This document shows positions 40,401-52,700 of a stretch of DNA of 64,000 bases, one piece after another; the stretch's first letter is position 1, and the number at the start of each line of letters is the position of its first letter. This stretch comes from Aphis gossypii (Eukaryota > Arthropoda > Insecta > Hemiptera > Aphididae). Below the pieces are notes generated by a model that saw only the letters and a list, made by a program, of their open reading frames with translations, was not told the origin of the DNA and did not search any database. The translations under genes were made by a program, and so were the position numbers. The stretch is taken from positions 80,198,604-80,262,603 of the forward strand of contig NC_065531.1 in assembly GCF_020184175.1 (NCBI RefSeq). Reading direction: 5' to 3'.

Positions 40401-42280
40401 AAACTATCATGGGTAGATAATGATTAATTGATACTTGTTGCCTGTTGGTATTTAGTGGAATTTTTTAAATTGAAATTTGAAACGACAGTGTCAATAATAA
40501 AAAATAAAAAAACTATGGAGATTTTATGAATTTTAATACCGGAATCCTGTTACATTTGCATTACATTAAAATGTTAATAAATGAATATTTAATTTGTTTG
40601 TATAATAATGCGTTTTTAAGAACAAAAAATAATATGAATATGTAAGAAATGATGAATTAACAACTATAATAATAATATTGTATATCATAGTATTATATTT
40701 ATATTTTTATAATGACTTATTTAATAGTATCAAATTTTCAATCAAAAACACTTGAATCATGCATTAATGCAACACGTGATGTGTGATTATTATTACATTT
40801 TATGTTAGGTAAGTGTTGTAAAAAAAATATATTGTTTTTAAGCCAACATCTCAATTCAGAAATGGAAATACATCAAGTTTGAATGTGTTGAGTAATTTTA
40901 TTATAAGATATTTTTAAATATTTCATAATATTTTAGTGTAATTATTCGTCGTCACCAAGAAAATAAATATATATATATAATTATTTTTAAATCCTAGGTA
41001 TATATTAAGAATAAATATATTTTATCGAGTTTAAATACCATTAAAAATACATTAATATTTAAAAATCCTAATTGCTGTTTTGTTAATATAAATGCATTTC
41101 TTAAACATACAAGAAAGTTTATTGTTTTAGTCATTAATGAAATTTATTATTTTTAAATATATTTATTACTTTTTGCTATATAAAACGTTAAGTGTTAAAA
41201 CAATAAAATAATTATTGAAGTTAAAATAAATCAAATACATGATCTCGTTTAAACTTTAAAGTTGTTGAGTATACCATAAACAATTATGCAGTCTGAAATC
41301 ATTAATACTAATTTTCATACTTTTGTGTACATATTAATGATAGTTATAGAAATAGAAATTGTGTTGAGGGAGTTTTAGTATTTTAAGTTTCCTGTATTTT
41401 ATAAATACTTAAGGTCATAATTCATAATAAATAATGATAGCTAGAAAAACTTGCCGTAGTAATTACATTAAAATCGTTTTTTCCTAAAATGTATAACAAG
41501 ATGGTGCACCTATATTATAAATTAGTTTTTTATTTATAAAAGTGAATAAATTATACAATTAAAGTAAATCATACCGAATAATTTTAAATATTTGTAAAAT
41601 ATAAGCTAAAGCAAAATTATAAAAACATAATGATATAAATGATAATATTACTATAAAAATAATATTGAAAATTTTGTTTTTTGTTAATATCGATTTTTAG
41701 TATGGTTAAAATTAATTTAATTTATGTAGTGACTGTTTTATAAAATTATAAATTAGATATAAAAATTTAATTTACATTAATTTCGTATTGATACAGTATT
41801 TCAAATTTGCAGAAAACAGTGATCAAATAGTAGGTAATACTATAAGAATGGATTAGGTTATCCAAATACTAATAAAACCTATAATTTGAGATCACGGTAG
41901 AATTATATTATATCATATTATTATCAGGTATAGGTAGTAAATATATAATAGGTATTTTGTATATTTTATAACTCGTAAAATATATTGTACCTACATTTGT
42001 GTTATTATCTAATCGTAGTGTATAACGTGCAAAATATTGTGTGTTTACCCAAAAATAGTCTGGGTCGAAGCCTGGTATGGTCTTGTGCGTAGCGCCCACT
42101 TGGGTCAGATACTGGAAGAAGTTGTCAAGGTCGTCCAGTTCTTTAATGCCTTCGTCTAGTGTGGTCATCACTTTGTTAGCGTGTTCGGCTAGCTCCATAC
42201 TGTTAGCCTGTGCGTCCCTGGTTTTCAGTTCGCCAAATTTGGTGAACAGTTGTAGAAGTTCTTGGTGTTCTTCAAAAAGC
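32544..42280 (-). CDS. Globin gene (partial: exons 2 and 3, helices late B to H)
   Basis: Heme-binding globin of the intracellular, neuroglobin-like type found in insects. Its likely role is oxygen binding, supply or redox sensing in cells. The two exons give 124 residues from the end of helix B to the C terminus. Visible landmarks are the CD-corner Phe (TKFGELK), distal E7 His (LAEHANKVM), proximal F8 His (GATHKT), the FG/G junction DPDYFW and the G-H helices (FLEAVKTTLGDRFTE, then KLIIETLIKGYTE). The H-helix position that is usually Trp is Tyr (IETIYK). Introns fall at the classical globin sites B12.2 (phase 2, just before LF) and G7.0 (phase 0, after DPDYFW). Exon 1, with helix A and most of B, was not found. 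The subfamily cannot be settled without it. Confidence 0.93.
33166..33275. repeat. Short inverted repeat, possible MITE or foldback fragment
   Basis: The left arm (about 33168-33201, ending GAGAATTTCTACTTTG) is matched in reverse complement by about 33242-33275 (starting CAAAGTAGAAAATTTCC). The arms are about 33 nt with a few mismatches, around a loop of about 40 nt. Ends and target duplication are not clear. Confidence 0.45.
37358..37399. repeat. A42 homopolymer tract
   Basis: Forty-two consecutive A residues on the plus strand. This may be the tail of a retroposed sequence on the plus strand, but the upstream 300 bp shows no recognisable body. Length in an assembly is unreliable. Confidence 0.9.
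39195..39720 (+). mobile_element. Decayed 3' end of a Jockey-like non-LTR retrotransposon
   Basis: One plus-strand frame keeps the C-terminal reverse-transcriptase region of Jockey-clade LINEs: KLVPYYQTIRPTWSQYDVQ, IWSSVNPFNKIKAFQ, YYAPWFTKNYNLHNDLEIPT and finally RELYRVLSYFVILVI. It is interrupted by at least seven in-frame stops (the first near 39225) but has no frameshift over about 370 bp. An A-rich tail lies near 39690-39712. The element is truncated at its 5' end and dead, in reverse orientation to the host globin gene. Confidence 0.75.
42049..42280 (-). CDS. Globin exon 2 (helices late B to F, start of G)
   Basis: A 232-nt exon is preceded by TTTTTCTACACAG and followed by donor GTAAAC (42048-42043). 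It enters in phase 2 and reads LFEEHQELLQLFTKFGELK, EHANKVMTTLDEGIKEL and GATHKTIPGFDPDYFW. E7 and F8 histidines are both present, so hexa-coordination is possible, as in neuroglobins. Its G+C content is clearly above the flanks. Confidence 0.95.
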
Positions 42281-44136
42281 CTGTGTAGAAAAATAAATCG
42301 GGTTAGGTCACACGATTCGAGTGATGGCGGTTGCAAATTTACCGGGAATTGGTGTTTATACGGGAATGATTATTTGTTACGAACGACTACGGCACTGGGA
42401 AGAAGGAGAAAACTTTTTGCCACTCTGGCCGTTCCAATGTTTTACGTGATATAAATAATTTATTGACGATCGGATATTAAGTATTATATATATTCAGTCG
42501 ATGTCGTATGCTAAACACGACCGGATAATGCTTTTAGCGATCGTTTTCCTTGTAAATTGTATAAATTGTTGCCCGTTAGACTATCTGTTGAGTGTTGTAA
42601 ATGCGCACCTGTTGTTAATTTCGTCTGTTGTCACAATGAGAATTCGCATCAAACAATAAATTTATAAAACCCTAATTGACCGGGAATTTGTTTGAATTCA
42701 GCCCATCATCTGTGCTAATTTATTTATTTGTTGATAATTAACGTTTTGTTTTTATGTATAAAGAAGAAAAGTTTACGTTATTACCATATTATTTATAAAG
42801 AAAATATTATAGTACAGTCGTGGTCGAGTTTTTCATTGCTACACAGTACACGATCAATAGTCGATGATTAAAATTCATTCGGTATCAACATACTATTATT
42901 AGTTTCAACGGACAGCGGTCACAGAACTTTTTTTTAGAAATTTTTTGTTAGTTATGGTGATTATTATAATATTACGAGTTTGTACATACCGATCTTTAAA
43001 TTAAATTTGTTGGTTTTTATTTATTTGTTTAATTTAGTATAAGTATTTGACTAATATTATTCGTATCTAATAATAATTTATTATATTTTATACACTTTAC
43101 ATAATATTATAACACAATGATTGTTTTTTTTTTTAAAGTTCTTGGCTGAGTTACTTATATTTGTGATATTTATATATTATTAGGTTGAAGTCAAACAAAA
43201 ATTAAGATTGCGTATGCTTTCATTTGAATCAAAGGATTGATTTTCTAAACATTTTGATTTGCATACATCTAATATAGATTTAGATAACGGTTTATTAAAT
43301 ATAATTAATCTAAGTTTAGTCTAACAGGAAGAGATACATATATTATATCATCTATTTTTAAACTACCCTAATCTACTCTTCCTATTAAACCCTTAAATAA
43401 TTATAATCTATAAATAATTAACCACAAGTCCGATTAAATTGGATTTATGCATAAAATCATAATTTTAAAAATATGGAAAAATAAAATTATAAGACTAGTA
43501 TTTGAAAATCTAAAGTTGATTACCGTTTTCACAAATAGTGCTCAGCGGGATAAAACTATAAAATTATAAATAGGAATGAAAAATATGAAATATAATCAAT
43601 TGTTGTTATTTGTTGATTAAACTATAGATAAAATGTAAATTATTTGTAATTTTCGAAGTCACTTTTAAATTAGTTTTTAAATCGATTAAAAAATGAACCA
43701 TCCTAATATCCTATATTTATAGGTATAATGAGAATAATATATGGTATTATAATTTGATCATATTATATAATTATGATTGTTAATACATGCATTAATACAC
43801 TACTTTTGAATGTACAATTATTAGTTGTTATTTAGTATACGTTTTATAATTAACTACTTAGTATTTAAATTTTAATAAATATTGAAAACGTATGGTAACT
43901 ATTAATATTTAGTGAACTTCAGATTCTGAGTTGAAATAGCAATATTACACGATGTTTTTGTTCTTTATTTCTGAACACTTATACTTTAAACTATTTTTGA
44001 GCCTTAATTGTTGCTCAGAAATCAAATCTTTTTTATTGTTTAAGTCCTTTTAAGATATCTTTAGTAATTTTAATCACTTATGTTAAGACAGTTTATATTG
44101 TGAACTACAAAAAATAAGTACAATTAATCACGAAAA
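42281..44136. other. Upstream of globin exon 2, no exon recognised
   Basis: Expected to be globin intron 1. A short in-phase candidate (ATG near 42648 on the minus strand reading MRILIVTTDEINN to donor GTGCGC) does not look like globin helices A and B. Nothing else is seen. Confidence 0.4.
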
Positions 44137-44144
44137 TTATACAT

Positions 44145-44344
44145 CAGGAGCGGCCAAACAGTCGATCGCGGACAATTTCAAAGTCGATCATGTTAGAATT
44201 TATTTTTAGGGCCACGCTCCCTATATGTTTCTTGATAACTTTAGTTATATTTGATAATAAAAAAAAAGTTTCTATGGAAGTCGATCCTCAAAGGTGAAGT
44301 ATATTTTTATTAGATCGTGACCAAAAAAAGTTTGGCCACCCCTG
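44145..44344. mobile_element. hAT-type MITE, 200 bp, with 8-bp target site duplication
   Basis: Terminal inverted repeats CAGGAGCGGCCAAAC (left) and CAGGGGTGGCCAAAC (right, reverse complement) match at 13 of 15 positions. They start with CAG and resemble hAT ends. Flanking 8-mers TTATACAT (44137-44144) and TTATACAA (44345-44352) differ at one base, as expected for a hAT target duplication that has aged. There is no transposase; the inner sequence is A+T-rich non-coding. Confidence 0.85.
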
Positions 44345-44352
44345 TTATACAA

Positions 44353-46130
44353 CCTAACGTGGGTTTAATAAGTTCTGCTTGGAATCGGTTTTTAAAGAGT
44401 TTTATGTATTATGATATGGTAATTTGACGTCAAAGAGGTGAGTGAAGTGAGACGAGTGTCAGTATCCGATTCGTCGCAATCCATATTCTGGCTAAAATAT
44501 AATTCTTGCAATGCTTGCAATATAATAAATTTTAGGTATTAATTTTCATTCGACATTTGCTGAACTATGAAAATCAATGAAAACTATTCAAAGACAAAGT
44601 TTCGCAAGTCAATAAATAATTTAAATATGTTAAACCCAAGTCCTACAATACCAAACAGTGTAGTTAATGAATCTATTGTTATTTAAATTCGTACCAAGCG
44701 TTGTTTTTGTAGATTGTAACGCAATACAGACGTGACCATAACCATTTAAACCTTAAAGATTTGATATTCTTTATAAGCTCGATAAAAAGAAATATGTAAA
44801 TAAGTTATAATTTACAGATTTACATAAATATCAGTGTTATTCTTGTATGCAAATCATGAAATAAAGTCAGACGACAAGTCCTTAATCTGTAATATAGTGT
44901 ATAGTTTGAGTTGAAAGATATAGTAGTCATAACTATATACTATTGTTGTTTGTCTCATGAAACGTGCACGTTGTGAAACATAACAGTATTGTTTATAGCG
45001 CCACAAATAATTTAAGATAAATAGTAGTATGGTCACAGTAATATTGGAGACAAGAAGTAAAATAATTTAACAGTTACAGTTTTTAGATAGTATAATATAA
45101 TACTACGCAATCCATAAAGTAAACAATAAACGTCAGTTCATTACATTCTAAAGTAATATTAGCACATAATAATACGATTTAATGATTTTTAGAAGCCGTT
45201 AAAAAAAAATTGTTATCTAATAAGCTTACAAAAAAAAAAAAATTAAACATTACAGGTTATTAAGATTCTTCAAAGCGCGTAATTAAAATTTAATTATTCT
45301 TTACTTTATATTTAATTATATAATATGGTTACAATGAAAAGAAAAAAAATACTATTTACCTTTTTAAAGTAAATATATTATGTAAAAACGTTGATTTAAA
45401 TAAGAAAAAATAATAAAAATAATAATTCATCAAAGGGTATTCTTGTTTTTATTATGATTTTCATTTGTTTTAAGCTTCTTTAATATTAATCTATTTATTA
45501 TTGTATAACATAAACGATATGAAAAAAAAAAATTGACTATTTTTTCAAATATTATTGTTTTACACAGTGTACCTGTACATAATTTTTATATACGAGTATG
45601 GTACTTGGAAAATTTGCATTGGACGGTAGCTTATCGTTGTTGAACATTTTTAAGAAAAATTACGTTTTAATGAAGCGTCTATATAATTATTATACAGAAT
45701 GTATGCAAGTACCTACTTGAAAATATATTACAGTGATACGACGTTATCATACATAAAAAAAAAAAACAATCTTTTATTTAATTTTATATAATATTAAATT
45801 TTGTCGAGAGGCGACGTCACAGGAAAGAGGGGTGACATGTGCTGAATTATCAAAACGTGATATGATCCGTTATAGCGCATATCTATATTATACTAACGTA
45901 TATCGACGTATTGAAATTGATGAAAACAAACATAAATATTATGGATTATAAGCTATTTAAAACTGTGTTGTTATCGCCATCACGCTGTTATTGACGTTCG
46001 TGACGTATGTGCACAAGTTTACGAATCGATCCCTAGCCATGAGTCGTATACGTATTATACGCATAGGTACATAATATTATTATAGTCCGTTATATCGATT
46101 ATTTATTCTACGATGTAGGTAAATTATTAA
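44353..46130. other. A+T-rich non-coding stretch
   Basis: No exon, RNA or complete element is recognised on either strand. Confidence 0.4.
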
Positions 46131-46137
46131 TGAGAGG

Positions 46138-46700
46138 TGTGACGACGACGACGTCGTCGAGCCACGGCGGGCCGGTGAAGTGTGTTGCAGTCGTTCCTCG
46201 AGCTGGTATATACGTATAACCAAACGTCGTCGTTTTATTTTTTCACTACCTGCAACGACGACGATTCACGACGATTATTCGAACGGGGAATGTCGTCGCC
46301 GCTACTCGAGAGTAACGACGAGAGAAACGGCGACCCATAACTGACACGGTGTCGGAGAAAAACGTTTAAAAACTCCTGAGAAATAAAACACTCGCGCGTT
46401 CGATATATTATATTCGGATCAAAAAGATACGTGGGTATAATAGATACGTGCAACTGTATACTTTAGCAATGTATTTCGTGATAAAGTGTCAAAGGCGAAA
46501 GAGTGCAGAGAGAGAGGAGCGAAAAAGAAAATAAAAGAATTCCGTAGGTGTCGTCACTTAACTGTTATGGATTTCACGGAGTGACATCGCAGGAACACGA
46601 TATAATACGTTTATGACGTGTGTACTCGTATTATAATACCTACGCGTTTTCCTTCCGCGACCCAGCAAACGATTCGTATTATATTTTTTTCGACGCACAA
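46138..46700 (-). promoter_or_regulatory. CpG-rich region with a possible 5' exon on the minus strand
   Basis: A marked CpG-rich island in A+T-rich DNA, with GAC/GTC trinucleotide runs (a palindromic GACGACGACGTCGTC core near 46144-46158). On the minus strand a donor TTGCAG|GTAGTG ends at 46250. An ATG at 46338 reads MGRRFSRRYSRVAATTF onward to that donor and leaves phase 2, the phase required by globin exon 2. The 29 codons are Arg-rich and do not resemble globin helices A and B, so a 5' UTR exon or promoter is more likely than globin coding sequence. Confidence 0.35.
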
Positions 46701-49700
46701 TATACGTATTATCACACGATAATACGATATATTATTATTATAAATTTTAATATCATATCGTTTTTAAGAATATTTCTGTACGGGGCTGTAACGAACACAC
46801 GCGTACCCGCTGTATTTGTGGCGTTTGTGGAAAACGATTGAACAAAAATGCTCCATATATAATGTACTATGGGTACACGCAGAAACACGAATAATTATGG
46901 ATGCTTAAAATAATTTAAGAAAATTTTTACACCACTGGTTATAAGTTCGATTTTTTTTTTTACTCGCGCTTAAATTATAATATATAATATATATGGTCAT
47001 ATAGCTGACTTATCATGGAAGTATATATACTACAATATAGGAGCAATGATAATTTTTTGTACCTAAAATGTGTATCACACATTTAAATATAATTGAAATG
47101 TAATTGTGTATCGGAATAAATTCCACGAAAACCAATTTTACTTTTTAAAACGTGTAAACTTATATTCTTACGGTGTACAGATGATTTGTTGGATATTCGT
47201 ACATGTTAAAAAATATTCGATTTTCAATTTAAAAAATACATTATTTATATCAACAGCAATATTTGATTAGGCTTTGGTGCGTAAAATGCAAAATCCGTAT
47301 AAGAGATGAAATTTTCTCATAAGTGTGTCTGTGCCGACTCAAGTTTGATAAACTGATGTCAAAGAACACACGTTTTCATTCCCCGTGTTTTGTCAAATAT
47401 TTGCTGTTTGGTGTCCTTTGAATTTTCAAAGAATAAAATATCTTCAATCAAAATCACTGATTCTGTACCAACGACCGATATGATATTATTTCTTCATCTC
47501 TATTTATGATGATTGATTTTATTAGGAGGGATATCCAATTATAGAGGTGCTACATATTTTGTGTATTCAATAAATTACTATCGAAGGTAATGACATAACT
47601 GAACCTATCATAAAACGTCCAAAATATTTAACTAAATGCGTAGTACTTAGTAATATGGCGCAAATACTTTGCATACCGATTTCGTGATAGACACACATCA
47701 TATATTATAATTATATATAAATTACATTCATTATAATAACATTCAGTAGATCCAACGTAAAACTTTTTTGTATTTTTATTACGATTCTCTATCATTTTTA
47801 AATAAACAACATTATTATTTTATGTTTCGAATACATGTATACGCATCATTTAACTTGAATTTATATTTTGACTATCACCGATCAATTATTACAGTATTAA
47901 GGGCGATATTTTTATGAGGCGGAAGAGATTCAGATTTAAAATATTATTTATTGTACAATAATAATTATTATGAAACGTGAATATAAATCGTTTAAACAAA
48001 CTAAACGGGGTTTTTTTTTTTGTTTTCAAACGACATTTTATCTTTAAAAAATCTGTGTTAGACACCCCAGGTGCTTATTAATATACCACAGTCCACAGGG
48101 CTTTATGGCTTAATATGACGTTTTTTGGTGGGATTAAAATATTATAATTTTATAAATTTACTGTAATCCACAAAATATACTACAATAATTTTATCAGTTT
48201 CTTATCGATTATTTAAATTTGAAAATAACATTATATTCTCAGAATTATACTTTATGTTTTAATTAAAACTTAACGTTGAATGACAAAAAAAAAATGCGTT
48301 TTATTAGTATGTATTGTTATGTTTGTAAATTTAAATTTTTTAAAAGACATGCTTTCAGTTTTTTAGCAATGCTTACAGTTCTGGCATTCTGAGAAATATT
48401 TAATTAAGGAAATAAACGAATTATAAACTATTAAAAATCAGAGAACCAACATAATAATTTTAAATTATAAACTTATTGAATTAAAGACATAATTAAATAA
48501 TTTTAAAATATTTAATTATTATAATTTAATATTTTTCTTAATGTTCCGTTTGATGTGTTAAATCAAAGTATTTTTATGTTAAAAAAAAAATTAAAATATA
48601 ATATTATTAGTATCTTACACAATAAAATGTTTAAAACTTAACCAATGTAAATAAAATACTAGTGCTACTCTAAATATATAACAATATACAAAATATAATG
48701 TTTTTTTCATATTTTTTCGCTAATATTAATTTATATATTAGTATCCCGCACGTTTGTTTATTTAAACGTTTGTATAGTTAAGTAAAATTTAAATAATTTA
48801 TTTTTGAATAGTTATGCGTAATTTATTGAACAAATCAATACGTCATAATATATACGTTTGGCGTATATATTATAAACAATATTGTATATAAAATACACAA
48901 TTTTATTTAATATTGAAATTTAGGAATAAAATAATTGTTTTACAGTAATCTACGTTTCAGTTCAAAATATAATTTAATAATTTATATCAATATCAAATAT
49001 GTTATCTTTGATAAATATTATTATTTTATGATAATATTTATACAAAACAATACATTGTACCATTTGGTCGTTTGAGACATGCCTGTCAGCGTAAATTATA
49101 ACTATGGATTATCATCAATATTACTATATTATGCATATCAATCATTACTTATTTTTATTATTTGTAGTGTTATATATATATAGAACACTAGCGTAATATT
49201 AATCATTTTAAGGGAATACAGTATATTATACAAAATTTTAAGTCTCGTAAAAAACTTGAGCATCTTCTTTATTATACAGTCGTAAATCGTAATACACGCC
49301 AGTAGTAAAAAATCAATAATATTCATATGCTTATAGTTGGACACTTAATGTATGATTTATATTTCTACCATAATGAATTTTTTTTTAATAACTATACTAT
49401 AATATTGTCGCCCTAACTGTTCTGTAGAAAATCAACATTAGTTCGGAATTTATATTTTTTCATCGCTTTTATTTTTTATTGATTTATATTTCATATGGTG
49501 ACATGAAAATTCAGTATTTGATTTATTGAATTCGATGTACATTTCTATACATAATACGACATTAAAAAAAAAAAAAAACAGGCTTCGGAGTATGAGTTTT
49601 CAAATAAATATTAAAATATTATTTTATATTCAACATTTTGTATGCGGTGTGTGCGTGATAGGTATTATTTAGTCCTTTTACTATTCACGTCATTTTGCGA

Positions 49701-52700
49701 TATAACAGGATTTAGACGAAATGGTACTGCAGTGCACGAGTATTTTAAGCTATACTCGTACAAAAAAGTAAAGAAAAAAATGAATTTCAATTAAAAATAG
49801 TTAATTAGGTGTGTATGAAATTCAGTATAATAAGAAATAGGTATATTTCGTTGTAGGTATATTATAATATGTACCCATTATACCTAAAAAAACATGAATA
49901 AAATAATTATTAAAAAAAAAAACCAAAAAATAACTCTCAAAATATACATTTTTATTTCATTAGTTTTGAATGTAAATGAGTTATAAAAGTTTATTTTAAT
50001 CTCTTTAAATTTTGAAAATAAGCATCAATTGTTACTAATTAATAAATTTTAATGTAAATGATTTGGCTTAGTCACTTGAAGGAGAACAAGTCATCAACAT
50101 TATTTCATGAATTTTATATTTTTTCTTAATTTTTATTTGGATGTCGTCTTAGGCATATTATTGTATATTTTTAAATATTTAAGTTGCTACCTACTTTTTA
50201 AGAATTATGATGGATCATTATTTAATTGGTACGGAATTGTTTATACTATTCAAATTAGAAGAATAAATACAGTTCTAATATTATAACAGAATTAAATCGA
50301 TAAGGAGTTATTTTAAATAATTGAATGTTAATTGATAACACGAGTAAATCATTTCGCATTAATTTCGCTTTATTTTTAGTAAATTAATTTAAATTTAAAA
50401 TAATCAAAATGTTGGAACATTTAAACGTAATATATTGTATTATTTATATTTCAAAACGTTTTACTATTACTTGTTTTTTGCATTGAAAGTGATTATTGAA
50501 TTTCCATTTCTAAAACGTATACGTACTAATTACGAACTATTGATTCATAAATATAATATAATTTGTATTAAGTTATATATTTTAATCAGTATATCTGAAA
50601 TATTCAGGCAATAAGATCTGTAAAAATATGAATGTTAACGCTTAGTTAACATAAATTATTTTGATATTTGTTTTACTAACTTTTGTACTTAATATTTTCT
50701 TTGGTTTCTTATATCTATATTTATCTACCATAACTTTTTGGAGTCACGAGATTCCTATCTACTATACAAATGTATTATCTTAAAAGTATAAATTAAATTG
50801 TAAAAATTATTTTTTGTTTTTTATTTGGAGATCGTTAAATATTGATTTAAAAATATAACTTGAGAATTTATTTTATTTATTATGTTTTAAAGTTTAATTA
50901 TTATATTTTATTATAATCAGTCATATAAATAATAATATTTTTTTGTGATTACAATGATAATTTTTTTAATTTTTTTATTTTCCTGAATAATTTTTTGAAT
51001 ACGTTTAAGTTAGTTACATTAAAATAAATCTCAGTGAAACTTATTATTGTATTTTTTTTTATTATTATTATATTGCGATGGTCTTATCCGAAGCAGCCCT
51101 AGGGATCTATCGTATAAGTTGCGTGTTCAAATGGCGTGCCGAACGTGCAACGGTACATATATGCCGTCAGTAGATCTTTTTGTACTCCCAAGGGTGAAAT
51201 AAGAATATTGAATGGATACCTACGTAATCATCAAACAGTATCGACGTGAAATATGTTTTCTTTCTTGAATGCTAAACCCTACATATACTTGAAAAAATCA
51301 CCTTTCTAATTCATAAAACGTCATACAAAGTAACTATAGATGACTATTTGATTTAAATTTGTTTATAGAGATAAGTGTATATTAGAATAATATATAAATA
51401 CTCGTATTTAAATATAATCGAACACAATAATTATTAGTTTATAATTTAATATTGAATAATAAAATTATAGAAAAGATCTAAAAATAAAAAACTTAATAAC
51501 TTATTATGAGTAATCAATCATTTAAATTACTTATTCTTCAAACTTATATAATATTGAAAAAACTGTAAAGAACTTTTATGAGCTGCTACAAGGATGTTTT
51601 GACATTTTAAAGCAGTAATAAATCATTACATTCCAAATACAATTCTTAGTGTATCTCCATTAACCCATAAATTATCAACATTTTATTTTAAATAACAATA
51701 TTTTTTACATTTTTTCACCTTTTTGTATACATTTTCGTAGTTTAGTTGAAAACTATATAAAAATTGGAATAGTTATTTATTAAGTGTACCTATTATAACT
51801 TATAATTTATAAGTATTCGACTATTAAAATAGATATTAAAGAAGTCAAATTTATTATATATATATGACTTGATGAACTTGAATGTGTCCCAAATAAATGT
51901 TAACGATGTACTATGATAAACAGACACAAAATTGTAAAAAGCTTCCTTGATCTGACACATATAAAAAGTAATTAAATATACTTTATAAAAAATTACTATT
52001 CGTGAAATGTATTTACCTTTTTATAAGTGCAAATGCATATTAATATTAATTACTAATGAGTAATAAAGTTAAGGACATTTTTCATATTAGAATTTAAAAA
52101 AAAAGAGTAATTCAAAATGTTAAATTTAATTTATATGTTAAATATTTATACCTATTATATTGTAAAATTAAAATTAAAATATTTTATATACTTATATATT
52201 TTTAAAATATAAAAACTTTATAATATAAATATATAATACACTTAAACAAAATACGTTATAAAGAAACGTGTTATAAGAGCTTATTTTTATAAGTATTAAA
52301 AGTTTTTAAATCTATTGGGAAAAAAAATATTATCGGTTACATAAAGTATGTAGAGAATATATTTATACAACAAAATTCAAAATGGTAAGAAAATGAGTTA
52401 AGCTACGTAAAACGTCGATGGGTTTTATAAACATCGATTGGTTAAATAAATTAAATTGGCAGCGTACACTAAGCCTGCAAGCGGCAATATAATCATCCTC
52501 AGAATATTCCATCTTTAGTACGAGACCTCATAAACCTTTTAAATAAATACGATTATGTAATAATTAATTTCTGGTCTTTTAAAATTATCTAAAATTAATA
52601 AGGTTTCGATAAAATATACTATCGATTACATAAATTAAATTAAAAAAAAATTGTTAACAGAAACGATCGCAAAATGCAACCGTCAGAAAAATAAACACTA

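Larger units (their letters stand above)
32688..42048. other. Globin intron 2 (9.36 kb, site G7.0)
   Basis: A large intron with a small foldback (33166-33275), a long A tract, a decayed LINE 3' end on the plus strand and assorted A+T-rich sequence. No coding exon of another gene is recognised in it. Confidence 0.7.

Noticed and set aside
42594..42650. Minus-strand ATG reading MRILIVTTDEINN to a GTGCGC donor in globin-compatible phase
   Set aside because: Too short and unlike globin; phase agreement is expected one time in three.
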